Shown: positions 43,201 through 55,385 of the stretch, piece after piece | Layout: each line of letters starts with the position of its first letter | Position numbering within the stretch: the first letter of the stretch is position 1 | DNA from: Exophiala sp. HKRS030 | Taxonomy: Eukaryota > Ascomycota > Eurotiomycetes > Chaetothyriales > Herpotrichiellaceae | Assembly (NCBI GenBank): GCA_023897205.1 | Contig: JAHWDD010000011.1 | Location: 310,001 to 374,000, forward strand | Direction of reading: 5' to 3' | DNA: 64,000 nt | The notes under the pieces: generated by a model | Told to the model about the DNA's origin: nothing | The model's database searches: none | Seen by the model: only the letters and a program-made list of their open reading frames with translations | Position numbers and translations under genes: made by a program

Positions 43201-44565
43201 TCAAAACTCTCGGCTCTCGCCAATGTCACAGATGTCGAAAACACCAGTCTCAGGGATCGAGTGGTGGGCGAGGGCCTTTTTGAGCAGCTCTGGCGGCTCG
43301 AGGACATCCTCCTCCGTCAGGACCCAGGTTCCCCAGTGGATGCCCATGGCCCGTTTACATTTGGTGTCCCTGAAGATCTCGACGGCGTCCCTGGGGTCGG
43401 CGTGCATGGGGCTCATGATCCACCGGGGCATGTAGGCGCCGATGGGGATGAGGCCGAGGTCGAACGGCCCTTTGAGGTCCCCTATGTCTTTGAAAGCTGG
43501 ACAGTGGGGGAGATTGGCGTATTCTTCGGCCCAGTCGTCTTTACCCTCACTTTCTTTGGGGACGGACCGGTACCCCGTATCGCCGCCAAAGTAGACGCTC
43601 CTCCCGCCCGAACTGACGGACCACGACGACCAGAGGGTCGCGGCGCGGTCGTGGATACTCCGTGACGAGATGTGTTGGCACGGTAGACATGATATTCTGC
43701 TGGTGATCGCGTCTGCGGCGGGTTTCGCAGACGGCGTGTCGGCGGAGGAGACGCTTGCTTTGTCGCTCTTTGCTGCCGAGGAAGACGGTGTCAGCGTAAA
43801 GTCCACCTCTTCCCACCAGTCGAGTTCGTGGCATTGTTTCTTGATCCCGCATGCTTCGAACCACTTTTTGTTTCCCAGAGGCACAAAAAACTGACATTCC
43901 GGGTGTAGTTTGTGGATTTCCATGATGGTCGGGTGAGAGAGGTGGTCGTAGTGGTTGTGAGAGATGACGACGGCGTCGATCGTGGGTATGTCACGGATCT
44001 GGCAGGGCATCTCGGTGTACCGCTTGGGGCCTAGCCATGAGAAGGGACTGCAGCGGTCTGTGAAGACGGGGTCGAAGAGCACACGCAGGCCCGAGGGGAA
44101 TTCCACGTAGTAGCATGCGTGGCCCAGCCAGGTTGCGCGCAGTGAAGTACTTGAAGTGCGACAGGGTAGGAATGTTGGAGCGTGGACGGGGACAGTTGGA
44201 GGGGTGGTGTTTGGTTTATTTGCGCGGCCTGAGACCCGTCGCATGAGCATGCCACCGATGATCGCCGGCGCAGAGTGCATGTTCCATGAGGGCCACGGGT
44301 TGTCGAAGCCTCCCGACTTGACGTGCCAGCCTTTGGCCTTTGTGACGTCGTCGTCGGGACGGGCGGCGGCGATTGAAGGGACGGCTACGGTCGCGGCATA
44401 CACCAGCGCTGATGTCGATGATGAGTAGGCCATTCTCGAGGAATTCAGTGGCGGAGGAGCAGTAGCAGTGGACGCTCTCTTGCTGAAGAAATGTCGAAGA
44501 AAGGAACGCATGGAGAGAAGAGGCGGAGGGAGGGACACGAGGACGATGTAGTAGTCCCGTGCCAA
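43201..44565 (-). CDS. NAPE-PLD-like metallo-beta-lactamase hydrolase
   Basis: Single exon, 454 residues from 44565. Met20 at 44508 opens M-R-S-F-L-R-H-F-F-S-K-R-A-S-T, a good mitochondrial presequence, and may be the real start. The metallo-beta-lactamase core is intact: T-W-L-G-H-A, the zinc motif S-H-N-H-Y-D-H-L, F-V-P-L-G-N-K-K-W-F, E-L-D-W-W-E-E, a His in Q-H-I-S-S-R, F-G-G-D-T-G-Y, and I-P-I-G-A-Y and M-G-I-H-W-G-T-W near the end. These match mammalian NAPE-PLD and yeast Fmp30 closely. A 30-residue Ser/Ala/Lys insertion precedes Q-H-I-S-S-R. The family releases N-acylethanolamines from N-acyl-phosphatidylethanolamine; Fmp30 acts at the inner mitochondrial membrane and affects cardiolipin. 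The gene is divergent from the BCS1-like gene. Confidence 0.92.
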   Translation of the reverse strand: MARDYYIVLVSLPPPLLSMRSFLRHFFSKRASTATAPPPLNSSRMAYSSSTSALVYAATVAVPSIAAARPDDDVTKAKGWHVKSGGFDNPWPSWNMHSAPAIIGGMLMRRVSGRANKPNTTPPTVPVHAPTFLPCRTSSTSLRATWLGHACYYVEFPSGLRVLFDPVFTDRCSPFSWLGPKRYTEMPCQIRDIPTIDAVVISHNHYDHLSHPTIMEIHKLHPECQFFVPLGNKKWFEACGIKKQCHELDWWEEVDFTLTPSSSAAKSDKASVSSADTPSAKPAADAITSRISCLPCQHISSRSIHDRAATLWSSWSVSSGGRSVYFGGDTGYRSVPKESEGKDDWAEEYANLPHCPAFKDIGDLKGPFDLGLIPIGAYMPRWIMSPMHADPRDAVEIFRDTKCKRAMGIHWGTWVLTEEDVLEPPELLKKALAHHSIPETGVFDICDIGESREF

Positions 44566-44926
44566 TAGGTATGGATGGGAGAGAGTCTGGGCTCGCTTAT
44601 TGCCAGAATTCCTGGCGCCTACTCCGTAGAATGGGAATACAATAGGAAAACACCCTACTCCGAACCAGGTAGTCGACTAATTATACAAGAGGCCCAGGGT
44701 ATCTGTGTAGGTAGTATGCGAATGGCACTCGGGGTTGTCAGCGTCAGCATTTTTGTTGTTGGAGCGACGCGATGGTCCGTTATCTCCGAGATGATCAGCG
44801 AGTTTTGCGGATGAAAAATGTCCCGCAGGACTTTCAATACGGATTACTCTCAAATGAAATCATTCAAATCTTGTCCTTGACCCCGACCGCGCTTCGGATG
44901 TTCAACTGGACGGAGACATTCTGGTG
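44566..44926. other. Divergent promoter, NAPE-PLD-like / BCS1-like
   Basis: 361 bases between two divergent genes whose products are both probably mitochondrial. No distinct element is recognised. Confidence 0.5.
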
Positions 44927-46492
44927 ATGCAGGGCGATAATGGAGTGGTCAACCTCGCCGCGGATCAATCATCTCTGAATGCCCATGATGTTAATGCGCA
45001 GAAAGCTGATCTCGTCCGCCAACTCGCGGGCGCTGGATCCAGCAGCAATGAGGGTGGGCTGATTGCGCAGTTGTCCAATAATGCTTTGTTTACGGGCGTA
45101 TGTATGGCTTTTTGAGACTCCTTTACGCTGGTTCTAAGACCTCACTAGGGATTTGCGCTCGCCGGACTCGGTGCGCTCGCAGCAACAGCCCGTAGAGGGT
45201 TCAAGCAAGGAGCTCACCTCGTGCGACGACGCCTCCTGGTCGATGTCGAGATCAATGTTCGAGACGACTCCTACCCCTGGTTTCTAGACTGGATGACACA
45301 TCATGAGCAAGGAAGGTTGGCAGCGAAAGAGTCTGGCGGCAAGAAAGGCATCTTCGAATCCATCCTCAGCCGGATAACACCGGGCATACACCATCTGTCT
45401 ATCAAGACAGAAAAGCAAGAGTTGCCTAATGGTGCCCTCCACACGAATTTCTACCTCATTCCGGGTCCTGGTCGACACGTTCTCCGATACAGAAGTGCTT
45501 GGATATGGGTCAACAGACAAAGAGAAGCGAAGCAAGTCTCGATGGATGGGAAACCGTGGGAGACGGTGACATTGACGACCTTGTATGCACACCGACACGT
45601 CTTCGAGTCGATGTTCAAAGAGGCCGCCGATCTTGCGACACAGGCCGTTGAGGGCAAGACGGTCATATACACTGCATGGGGTACGAGATGGGATAAGTTT
45701 GGCCATCCTCGCAGCAAGAGACCTCTTGAATCTGTGATCTTAGACGAGGGAGTCAAGGAAAGAATTGTGGAGGATGTACAAGACTTCCTCTCCTCTGCAA
45801 AATGGTACTACGAACGAGGAATCCCCTATCGGCGAGGCTATCTCCTCTATGGCCCTCCAGGAACCGGCAAATCTTCCTTCATCCAAGCGTTGGCAGGGCA
45901 TCTAAACTACGACATTGCCATGCTGAATCTGAGCGAACGTGGTCTCACTGATGATCGACTCAATCATCTACTGACCGTGATACCTCAAAGGACTCTGGTT
46001 TTGCTTGAAGATGTGGATGCGGCGTTTTCAAATCGCCGACAGGTCGAAACAGATGGCTATGCAGGTGCGAATGTCACCTTTTCCGGGCTTCTCAATGCTT
46101 TAGATGGTGTCGCAAGCGCAGAAGAGCGCATCATCTTCCTCACGACCAATCATGTGGATCGACTTGATGAAGCCCTGGTTCGACCCGGACGAGTGGATCT
46201 GACTGTTCGTCTCGGTGAGGCTACGACGTACCAAATTTCTCAGCTGTGGGAGCGCTTCTATGGTGAGGCCGACCCAGAAGGGAAATTGAAGCAGGAGTTC
46301 TTGAAACGCTTGCTTGACATCGGGGCTTTACCAGACGCCGAAGCCCGAGTCAGTCGAGTTAGCATGGCTGCATTGCAAGGATTATTTTTGTATAACAAGG
46401 GCGATGCTTCAGGTGCAGTCGAGATGGCGTGGCAATTGGCACCAGGAGAATTGCCCACTGTACTACCAAAGTCCACGACACACGGATCCTGA
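44927..46492 (+). CDS. BCS1-like AAA ATPase
   Basis: Exons 44927-45097 and 45149-46492 (51-base intron) give 504 residues. A weak hydrophobic helix (G-F-A-L-A-G-L-G-A-L-A-A) sits at about 58-70, as in Bcs1, followed by a basic stretch. The BCS1 N-terminal domain covers about 75-250 (S-I-K-T-E..., W-V-N-R-Q-R-E). The AAA domain has Walker A G-P-P-G-T-G-K-S at about 292-299, Walker B L-V-L-L-E-D-V-D-A-A-F, T-T-N-H-V-D-R-L-D-E-A-L and the arginine finger in R-P-G-R-V-D. Bcs1 moves the folded Rieske protein through the inner mitochondrial membrane for complex III. Fungi also have paralogues of unknown role. The close match to the full domain order favours the true Bcs1 type. Confidence 0.92.
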
Positions 46493-46854
46493 AGCTATCT
46501 GATGATTGCTGGATGAATATGGACCATGATACCCCCTCCGAATATGTATGTAGTTATTGTCATGTAGATGTAGAGTGTACAATATTTCAGATTTGCCCAT
46601 CTGCATCGTACACAACCACATTATCGACTATTTGTGGTGTGAGTTTCCTCTTGTCCGGAATTGGGGCCAATATCAATGCCACGATTCATTGCGTGGCCAG
46701 GATTGTCATTTGACAGTGGACATGACTGCCTCAGAGCAACGGGACATTCATCATCCGATCTTCACTCTTTCAGCGTCGATATTGCCCAAGTAAGACAAAT
46801 TGAGAGTAAGATGGACAAGACATTATCGACACCCTTGCGCCACGATCTCTCGCA
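46493..46854. other. Intergenic
   Basis: Between the BCS1-like gene and the first STAND gene, same strand. No gene is seen. Confidence 0.45.
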
Positions 46855-49596
46855 ATGACCGATCCGCTGTCGATTACGACCGGCGTTGCAGGCCTCCTTT
46901 CGCTTGCTGGTAGCGTTATAAGTCAATGCTATCAATATGGCTGTGGTGTTGCCGACGCTCCGGAAGAAGCAAAGAGGCTCGCTTTCGAGGTTACAAATTT
47001 GAGTGGACTGTTGGTAGGTGTTCAGAACCTGGCCAAACACCACCAATTCCCAACGCAAGACATTCAACCTATCTTGAAAGAATGCGATACTTCGCTACAA
47101 ACTCTCTCGTCAAGACTTCGAGATCACGGTCCACATCCGAACAACAAGGCTTCTACCACCAGACGAACGATCAAGAGGTTACTATGGCCTTTGAGGAAAA
47201 CTGACACCGAGAATCTGATAGCCTTGTTGGAAAGGCACAAGAGATCATTGTCGTTGGCCCTAGACACTTTTTCTGCGTACGTTGAGAAGTGGCCGCCACC
47301 ATGAACCGTGGACGAGGCATTTTTAGCTGACTACCTATCTACCGTATGCATCTAGAGACACCATCCTACATCAAAGGGCAACATTGGACCATGTCTCGGA
47401 CACTCTATCAGATTTGTCTCTCGAATATAGATCTAATCATACCAATCACCAGCGCCAGCAGATCCTAGACTGGCTTTCTGACTATCAACATGAGGCACAG
47501 TACCGTCAGGGGTTTCAACTCCACTGCTCGAAAACTTGTTTGTGGCTTCTGGAGGATCCAGAATTCATCAAGTGGTCTCAACGTAGGTCGTCTCTGTTAT
47601 GGATGCATGGCCCGGCGGGATCTGGCAAGACCGTGGCGACCAGCTATCTGATCCATCACCTCACCCACCATCTCTCGGCGGAGGGTCATTTACTAGCCTA
47701 TTTCTACTACGACGCCAGCACGATAGAAAGCCTCACGCCAGAGACGTTCTTTGGGGCATGCATCAAACAATTCTGTTCTCAACTCCCCGAGATCCCTGAC
47801 AACATACGGGATGCATATAAAAGGGCCGCCGATAGGTTAGGGACACCCAGGCAAGCCAGTCTCAACGAACTCCAAAACTTCCTCACCCGACTTCTGGACA
47901 AGGCCAGGTCATGTATCATCCTCGTTGACGGTCTCGACGAGACCCCAGATTACGGGGTTGTGTGTGACTTCCTCACCTCAACAATCACATCGGGACACCA
48001 CCCACTGCGCGTCTTCATCAGCAGTCGTCCTGATGTCGACCTCCGGCGCCGCCTGGGCGGGTTTCAAGAGATTCTCGTCCCCGAGACCGCCGTGGAAGAT
48101 GACATTGGTCTTTATATTCGGTCACGGATCGGTCACGACACCAGACTTCGACACATGAGTGACAAGATGAAGCAAAAGGTCGAATTGAGTCTCCGTGTTG
48201 ATTCACACGGGATGTAAGTACTCTTCTATCTCATCAACCTTGACCCGCGGCGTGAGTACTTCTCTCGCTGACATATGTATCTCGCTACCTAGGTTCCGAT
48301 GGGTTCAATGTCAACTCGACGCGATATCACGTCTTCGAACCGACGCGGCGATAAAGCAGGCCCTGACCTCACTTCCATCCAGTCTCGAAGGCGCATACAC
48401 TCGCATCTTGCGATCCATTCCGAACGAGGATATCATGTACGCACGCCGAGCTCTTTTGTGGCTCGCTCACGCTTCCTCTCCGCTCACTTTGCCCGAACTT
48501 GCCACCGTGGTCGCCCTTGAACCACCCAGTATTGTCCTCGAAACCGGTCATCTCGATCCCGACCTCGCCCTCAACGACCCTTCGGACGTCCTCGAGATCT
48601 GCGGCAGTCTCGTGTCTTACAACCCCATTTCTGGCACGACGAGGCTGGCGCATCATTCGGTCCGCGAGTTTCTGACTCAGAGACTCGATCGGACCAGTGA
48701 ATTCCACATTCCACCCAAAGAGTCCCACCGTACGATGGCCGAGATTTGTTTGATGTACCTCCTACTCGACGATTTTGCGAAAGGTCCTCTATTCCCTCGA
48801 GAGTTTCAGGAAACCTGTGTCAAGTATCCTCTGTTGAGATACGCGGCTACGAATTGGACATTTCATCTCTCCATGGCAGATGAATCATCATCGTCAAGAA
48901 ATTCTTCTCGTCCGAAGTGTGGTTCTAATACTACAAAGTCGTGGATTTCTGAGAAAGTGACTACCAGCAGTAGTACATATTACAGTAACGACGAAAAAGG
49001 GGCGAGTGACCTTGAAAAGAATAATGATACCGAACAAGTTCTCCTTCCATTGATATTACGACTCTTCACACCATCCTCCAACCCTCGGTTTTACTTCTGG
49101 CTCCAGACCATCCTCTCGGATAGTAGGCATGGGTACTTGCCTCCCAACTCTGACCTGGTCCGAGCGACGCCGTTGTACTACGCCGCGAGTTACGGACTCA
49201 CCGAGACAGTACGTGCCTTGATTTCCGGTCTTGAGGACAACGACGACGACGACAACGGTGGTCGTCCCGACTTTTTGAATACTCGCGCAGGTCGATATGG
49301 CGGTACGGCGTTGCACGCCGCGGTATGGCGCAACAGGCCCGACATTTTGAAACTCTTACTCGACGCCGGTGCTGACCCTACCGTCGAGGACGACAATGGC
49401 ATGACCCCTGTTCAACTGGCGTATTGGTAAGTTGAAATGTGAAATGTTTATGTGATCTGCTGGTGATTCATTCGACTCCTTCTGTCCATGCCTTTTTGCT
49501 GACCACGTCATGGCTTCATATAGGAGTAAAAAGGGAAATACCTTGATGGACTTGTTCCCCGAAAGTCTCAGACTAGGAGACAAGTTGGGCATGTAG
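46855..49596 (+). CDS. NACHT STAND protein with ankyrin C-terminus
   Basis: Four exons (46855-47276, 47356-48213, 48293-49426, 49524-49596) sum to 829 codons, 828 residues; the introns are 79, 79 and 97 bases. Residues 1-140 are a helical fungal STAND N-terminal domain (D-P-L-S-I-T-T-G-V-A-G-L-L-S-L-A-G). The NACHT domain has Walker A G-P-A-G-S-G-K-T at 226-233 and Walker B C-I-I-L-V-D-G-L-D-E near 327-336, then S-S-R-P-D. After the splice M-F-R-W-V-Q-C-Q-L comes the winged-helix region with L-A-H-H-S-V-R-E-F-L. A Ser-rich linker leads to about two ankyrin repeats (T-P-L-Y-Y-A-A-S-Y-G and T-A-L-H-A-A-V-W). Such proteins act in non-self recognition and regulated cell death in fungi. The ankyrin array is short compared with most relatives. 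The ligand is unknown. Confidence 0.9.
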
Positions 49597-49844
49597 TGAG
49601 CCGTCTCGACGTTATGGCACCATATGTATTGGTATTGGCGACCGTTGATTGGCGCCACCAGGGTACAATCCTAGGTGGATCACGGAGCCAGCCTTTTAGA
49701 GATAAGACTTGAAATAACCAACGCAGATGATATCTCAATCTTTGGCGGGACATAAATTGGATAGAAATCTGTATTTCCCAGCCCAACGCCTGGCGTACGG
49801 AGGCCACACACATATCGGTTTGCCGAGTACATAAGATACACACA

Positions 49845-52480
49845 TCAGGCGTTGCCGGTGTCGATAACGACACCTCCGTCCTCGTCGTCATCAACATCAT
49901 CATCCTTTGCCTCCTCAACCTCCGGTTCTGGCGAACTACTATTTCGTCTCCTTTGGTTCTGTTCCTCCTGACCCGTTGAGATACCATTTTGGGCGTCACT
50001 CGCCGCCCCTGCATCCGGCTTATTGCGCTCCTCGTTTTCAGCCTCCTTTTTCTCTGCGGCACTCTTGGTCCCGTTCTTCTGCCAACCCTTGCTGGCATTG
50101 ACAAGGGGAGTGTCGTCGTTGAACAACCGCAGCAACATGGCCTTGCGGTCCTCCTTCGGCAACATCAGGTTCACGCTCTGTATAGACTTCCACAACGGAA
50201 ACACCATGCGCTCGCTCAATCCGTCCGGGTCATCGTCAGTCGGCTCGACCACGAGCACACAACATCCCATCTTCAACCCCAGGATCTGCTCGCCAACTTC
50301 GCCCAGGTTCTTGTACTCTTCGCCGTTGAACCGGGGGAACATCTCGACCAGTAATCGTCGCAGCGTTTCCTTCCTGTGAAGTTTCACGATCCGCTCCGGG
50401 CCCACCCACGTTTCGAGGAGTCGTAGGCCGTCGGTCTGTATGCGCCACGGACACACTTCTGGAGACGGCGCGTCCTGCTTGACAAACATCTTCACGCCGG
50501 CGTGGACGAATTTGAGACCCTTGCCTTCGTTCTCGGTCAGGATGTCCTTGGCCAGGGCGCTCGTGTAGTACATGTTCTTGGCCGGAATGCCGTCCGCGTT
50601 ACGAACCATGTATCGGTCTTGCGGGAACCGAGGGGAGAGATTGTAGAATTCTTTGATTTGCTTCAATTCAGGCAAATCGGGCGACAGATACTTGAAGGGT
50701 TCTTCAAATGGTTGCTCACGGTTCTTCTTCTTGGGGGTTTGACCCGGACGAGGTGTTGGGGCGGCAGGTACGGGAATACTCGTACCCGTACTGCCGTTTG
50801 GAACTGCTTCGTCTTGCTGGCTCTTAGCGCGCTTCAGGGGAGCCGCCTCGTCCGCGACGTCGTCGTCCTCTGAACGCTTCCTCTTGCCTGGAACATCTGC
50901 GTCAGGTGGAGCAGTGCCATTTACCGAATCGATCGTTCCGTCGGCGGCCGTCTCAAGCTGTACTGCTTCACCGGTGGTATCAGCTGCTTCGACCTTCTCA
51001 GGCTTTGGAGTTGGCGCCGTGGAACCTGTTGAGCTTGCTTTCGCTTCAGTGCGTGCCTTGATCTCAGACTTCTTCTCAAGTATGGCAATGAAGAATGCGC
51101 CCGTGTTCTGCGTATGAGGGAAAACTCGCATAGCACGTTCTAAATGTAGATCTTCTTTCGGTGGGAATACACTCTCGGAGAGTCTGCTCAACCCATCTTC
51201 ACCCACGGTGGTTTTCTGCTCTAGGACAGCATCATAATCGCTCCATATGCGACCCGACTTGTCCATGACTTTCCAGCTCGTCATGCCAGGAGTCCGCTTG
51301 AGTCCAGGCAAGTAATCCTTGGTTTCCTGTAGTTCCACAAATTTGTCGCCGCCACAACGCAAGATCGCTTCAGCTAGTACTGCCTCATCTTCGACTGGGT
51401 TCATGCTGCACGTGGAATACACCACTCTTCCACCGACCTTCAACATTTGAAGCGCTCTGATCAGAATCCGCACTTGTGTAGAATGGAGACCGAGGCCATT
51501 GCTGGGAGTCCAGTTTTTCCAGATTTCCATGTTCTTCCGTACTGTGCCATCCCCAGAGCAAGGTACATCAGCCAGGATTCGGTCGAATTTTAGGTATCTG
51601 TTGTGTACCGGCTTGCCTGATGAGTCAGGAAGGGAAGGAATTTTGATAGAAGGAAAGATGGTGGCGTCGTGGTTTGTCACGATGATGTTGGGCGAGCTCA
51701 ATCGCTTCACCTGATGGACTAACATGTGCGCTCGCTTGTAATCAACGTCATTTGCAATGAGGAGCCCAGTTGATCGTCCATCGTCTGAGAAGTCTTCACC
51801 TTGCGGCTTGTCAAGGCCGTTGGCAGTATTCGCTGCAACTTGCCTACTTCTCTCCTCTTCGCCGGCATGGAGCATCTCGATTAGCTGCGCAGACTTACTG
51901 CCAGGCGCCGCACATAGGTCAAGGACGGTCATTCCAGGTTTTATATCCATCAGTAACGGCGGAATCATGCTGACCACCTCCTGACGTGTGATATTCCCGA
52001 CATCAGTCTCTGCGACCAAAAATTTCTGGAAGCTGGCGAATGGAGGAAAACGGCGGATGACATTCTTGGGCGTGGTCATGAACCATGCCAGCTGGTCAGG
52101 GTACCAGCTCACAGGTTGAGGAGTATCGACATAACGGCCCTCGTAGGTTATGGACGTGATTTCGGGGATGTAGTAATCTCGCAAGCGTTGCTGCACGGCG
52201 AGTGCGTGAGCCTTGGAGCCAGTGAACCGGAAGCTGTTGGGAAGGTCTCTTCTCATTGCGGCCCAGAAATCCTCCTTCTCTTCGTTCGGTATTACACCGA
52301 GTTCATTGTAGTATTCTTCGAACCTTTCGTTGTTTCGAATGATATCGGCCTTGTTGCCTCGATTGTCCTGGCGAGGACCACCGCCGCCACCGCCACGGTT
52401 GAAGCCACCCTATACCTTGTTAGTACTTCAATATGGAGATCTCAGGTTCAATTTACTTTTCTGCCACCTCTTCTACCCAT
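49845..52480 (-). CDS. NCL1: tRNA (cytosine-5)-methyltransferase Trm4/Ncl1
   Basis: Exon 52480-52457 (eight codons, Met-Gly-Arg-Arg-Gly-Gly-Arg-Lys), a 47-base intron and exon 52409-49845 give 862 residues. The N-terminus is Arg/Gly-rich. The Rossmann methyltransferase core has V-L-D-L-C-A-A-P-G-S-K-S (SAM site), I-L-A-D-V-P-C-S-G-D-G-T (motif IV, PCS cysteine) and V-Y-S-T-C-S-M-N-P-V-E-D (motif VI, catalytic TCS cysteine). Both cysteines needed for m5C chemistry are present. The C-terminal half has a family accessory domain, after a charged linker, and an acidic tail (D-D-D-V-D-D-D-E-D). The nuclear enzyme methylates cytosines in tRNA anticodon and variable arms, with human NSUN2 as counterpart. 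It is a housekeeping gene, 248 bases from the converging STAND gene. Confidence 0.95.
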
Positions 52481-52820
52481 GGCGACAACAAAATATCTAT
52501 AATTAAAAAGTGGTTGTTCTCATGGGCAGTTGAGTCGCACTCTGTATCTAAACGTGGGGAAATTTTAAGATCCCGGCTAACTTTCCCTACGACGATCAAA
52601 GTAGACCCACAGTCGGAGTTCCGGAGGTTCAGCCTTGCATCGGCCCTTTGGCCTTCAGCCTCGTGTTGCTTCAGGGCGAGTCTCTTTTCTGGCAACGATG
52701 CGTATTTGGTAGGGATGCTGCTAGCAGACACAATGGTCAGAAATAAAGCAAGTTCAGCTTGAACACTTTAAATTGAACTCTAGTCTTACTCTATCATTTT
52801 ATTCACTTTTGTTGCCGACG
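52481..52820. other. Intergenic, tandem minus-strand genes
   Basis: Promoter of the tRNA methyltransferase gene and 3' end of the monooxygenase gene. Nothing else is seen. Confidence 0.45.
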
Positions 52821-54607
52821 TCAAACATTGCCTAGATTCCTGGTTTTCCACTCTTTAACCAAACCTCGATAATCAGCTGGCATGTGTGGTCCGAAGATAT
52901 TGTTCCATCTTCCACGTTTTCTTGTGATATCCAATCCCAAGTCCTGTAACAAGACGTCCACATACGGTATACTGTCAAAGACGAGGTCTGGATATCTTCC
53001 AGCAGCACCGCCGCATTCCTTTGGTCGTCTCAACATTCCATAAATACCATGTAAGATTGAATCATATCTGACAGCATTTGCATCAATCTGCCTGGGTTGT
53101 AGATGTTTCAACTTTCCATCGAGAAAGGCAGAGATCCATAGAGCCTGAGCTTGAGCAACCACAACTGCATGAATTGAAGAATGCGCTCCAATGAAGGCGA
53201 GATTTTTGTTTTCGAGGGAATATCCATCAGGTGGCACCATGAACCGATAGTAATGATTTGATGTAGGGAGAGATTTCGTGATGGGCTGCTCTTTCAGATG
53301 GGGTGCATTGCTAGTTCTCTTCCGCAGTGTTCGAAGATATCTCAATTCGGTCTCGATCTCAGCTTCAGCTTTCTCGGCCTCCAACATTGTTTCTTTAATA
53401 CCATGGTCCTGGACAGGTAAGTCGAAGTGTACCGTTGACTTGGTCTTCCATCCGGTGCAGCAGACGAAAGCGTCGGCGTGTAATGTTTCGCTGTTCGAGA
53501 GGTGCACATCCTCTGAGGATAACAAAACAACGTCAGCGATATGAACAGTAATTTTCCCCTCTCGAACAAGGTCGAACCAGTTTGTCTCATAATTGTGGAT
53601 ACTTAATGAATTTCCCATCCAGAATGGAGTAGTCCATGGTTCTAGTTTTCTCAGTTCTGGATGAGTGTTGTAGCCATTCAGACGCTTGATGTGCTTATCC
53701 AAGCGGTTCCAGAAGAAGCCGCATATCTTGTTGCCGATGGATGTACAGTGCAGGAATCTATACCACCAAGACATACAGCCCCTTCGGCCGAAAAGAGTCG
53801 GATCAAATGCCATGAAGAATCTCGTCGCAGACATCCTAGCCAGGGATAACTTGAAGGGCCCATAGTTGAATGACTTTGGCCACACATAGCTCGGACCACC
53901 GCCAGATGGCCGAATAACCATACGCACACGGGCACCGGAGCGTGCAGCATCATAACACACATCCCATGCCGACTTGTTGCCTCCAAGTACAACCACATCC
54001 TTGCAAGCTGTTAGATCTGCGGCACGCTCCTTCAGCTGCTTTGAATGTATCAAGAGGCCGTGGAAATCGTCTGTTCCTGGTATGATCGGGAGGTACGGTT
54101 CGGAGGTCAATCCAGTCGCAATGACCATCTTTTCAGCAATGAGAAACTCTTCGGCCATGCCAGATGAATCTGATCTCCGTAGCTTGACCATCCATCGACG
54201 ATCGTCCTGCAGTTTTGCTTGCTCCACAGTTGTTCTCGGCTGGAATGCAGCATCGATTCCATAATGAGTCGCAACATCACACAGATAGTTGTGAACTACT
54301 CTACCGGGTATGTGGGTGCCTGGCGTCGCCCCATACTTTTCAGGGATCATTGGGAAGTCACTGAATTCATATGATCCTAGGACATTGTTTGTCTTGAGCC
54401 TAGGATACAGTCTTTCTTCGGCCCATGATCCTCCAATAGATTCAGCCTTATCGACGACAAGGATATCAGCCCCAGGGTTGAGCTCAAGATACGTCTTAGC
54501 CATACAAAGACCGTGGAGGCCTGTCGAAGAAGTCAGTCACGTTATCACCATGCTTGAATGATTCACTTACCCGCACCCACAATGAGCAACTCGATTTCTC
54601 TGGCCAT
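52821..54607 (-). CDS. FAD-dependent monooxygenase (FMO-like)
   Basis: Exons 54607-54571 and 54520-52821 (50-base intron) give 578 residues. The FAD-binding motif V-G-A-G-L-H-G-L is split by the intron and rejoins exactly. D-I-L-V-V-D-K-A-E-S-I-G-G-S-W follows, as in flavin monooxygenases that lead FAD over Trp. A second nucleotide-binding site V-V-V-L-G-G-N-K-S-A-W-D lies near residue 190. The R-P-S-G-G-G-P-S-Y-V-W-P motif is typical of fungal members in secondary-metabolite clusters. No signal peptide is seen. The reaction (N- or C-hydroxylation, or Baeyer-Villiger) is not decided. It is divergent from a Zn2Cys6 regulator that may control it. Confidence 0.88.
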
Positions 54608-55385
54608 GCTTGAGCGATAGTATCGATACTCCTCAAGAACCCAAGCACATGGTACAAGAGAGCGACATGTGAACGCTTATATCGTTGTCAGGCCATACTT
54701 ATTCACTGGTGAGCATTCTTGGCACTTAGAACGGTCCCATTTGTTCGATCGAAGGCAGAAGTTGCAGAGTCTGGGGTCAACTTGAGGCATTGTCGCAGCA
54801 GCACAGGCATGTGTCACCTATGTTAAGATACAGGCTTTTGTCGGACATGACAATGCAACCCGATAATGGCCAAAGTAAGTCGACCCCGCGCACTCGGATA
54901 CGTACCGGTTAGAAAAGGTAGGCTGTGGGATAGTGTACCTCGCATTGTTGATTACACAACTTCGGATAGCAACTGACCTAGGAATCGTTGTCTTGTCAAA
55001 CGGATAACACTGTGATCATAATCCATTCGCGCTGTCTCGCTTCGGCAAGTCGAGACAGTTGTTTGCTGGTTGCCAAACCGGGAGCGGCAAGTGGCTGCCC
55101 GTATCATGAGCTCGGTCCGTCAATTGGTTGAGGCCAGCATTATCAGCATATTTTGACGACTGATGCAGAGCCTTATTCGTTGATCAGCTAGAAGGACACT
55201 AACACGAATGGAAGTCGAGGTCACCGTAGAGAGAAGTGAAAAGAATCGTCTTACCAGGTAGTTGAGGCACTCGGTAGACCTTCCTGATTGCAATGCGGAG
55301 GGATCCATCCATATCAGTTGAACTCCCTCGATATGCATAGCCGTACATTTCTTTGTACCCACGATCATCACAATGCCATGTCTTC
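54608..55385. other. Divergent promoter, monooxygenase / Zn2Cys6 regulator
   Basis: 778 bases between two divergent genes. Open frames here (55120-55371, 55199-55501, minus) are chance. CGG/CCG triplets occur, for example near 55079-55101, as zinc-cluster proteins bind, but no firm site is claimed. Confidence 0.45.
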
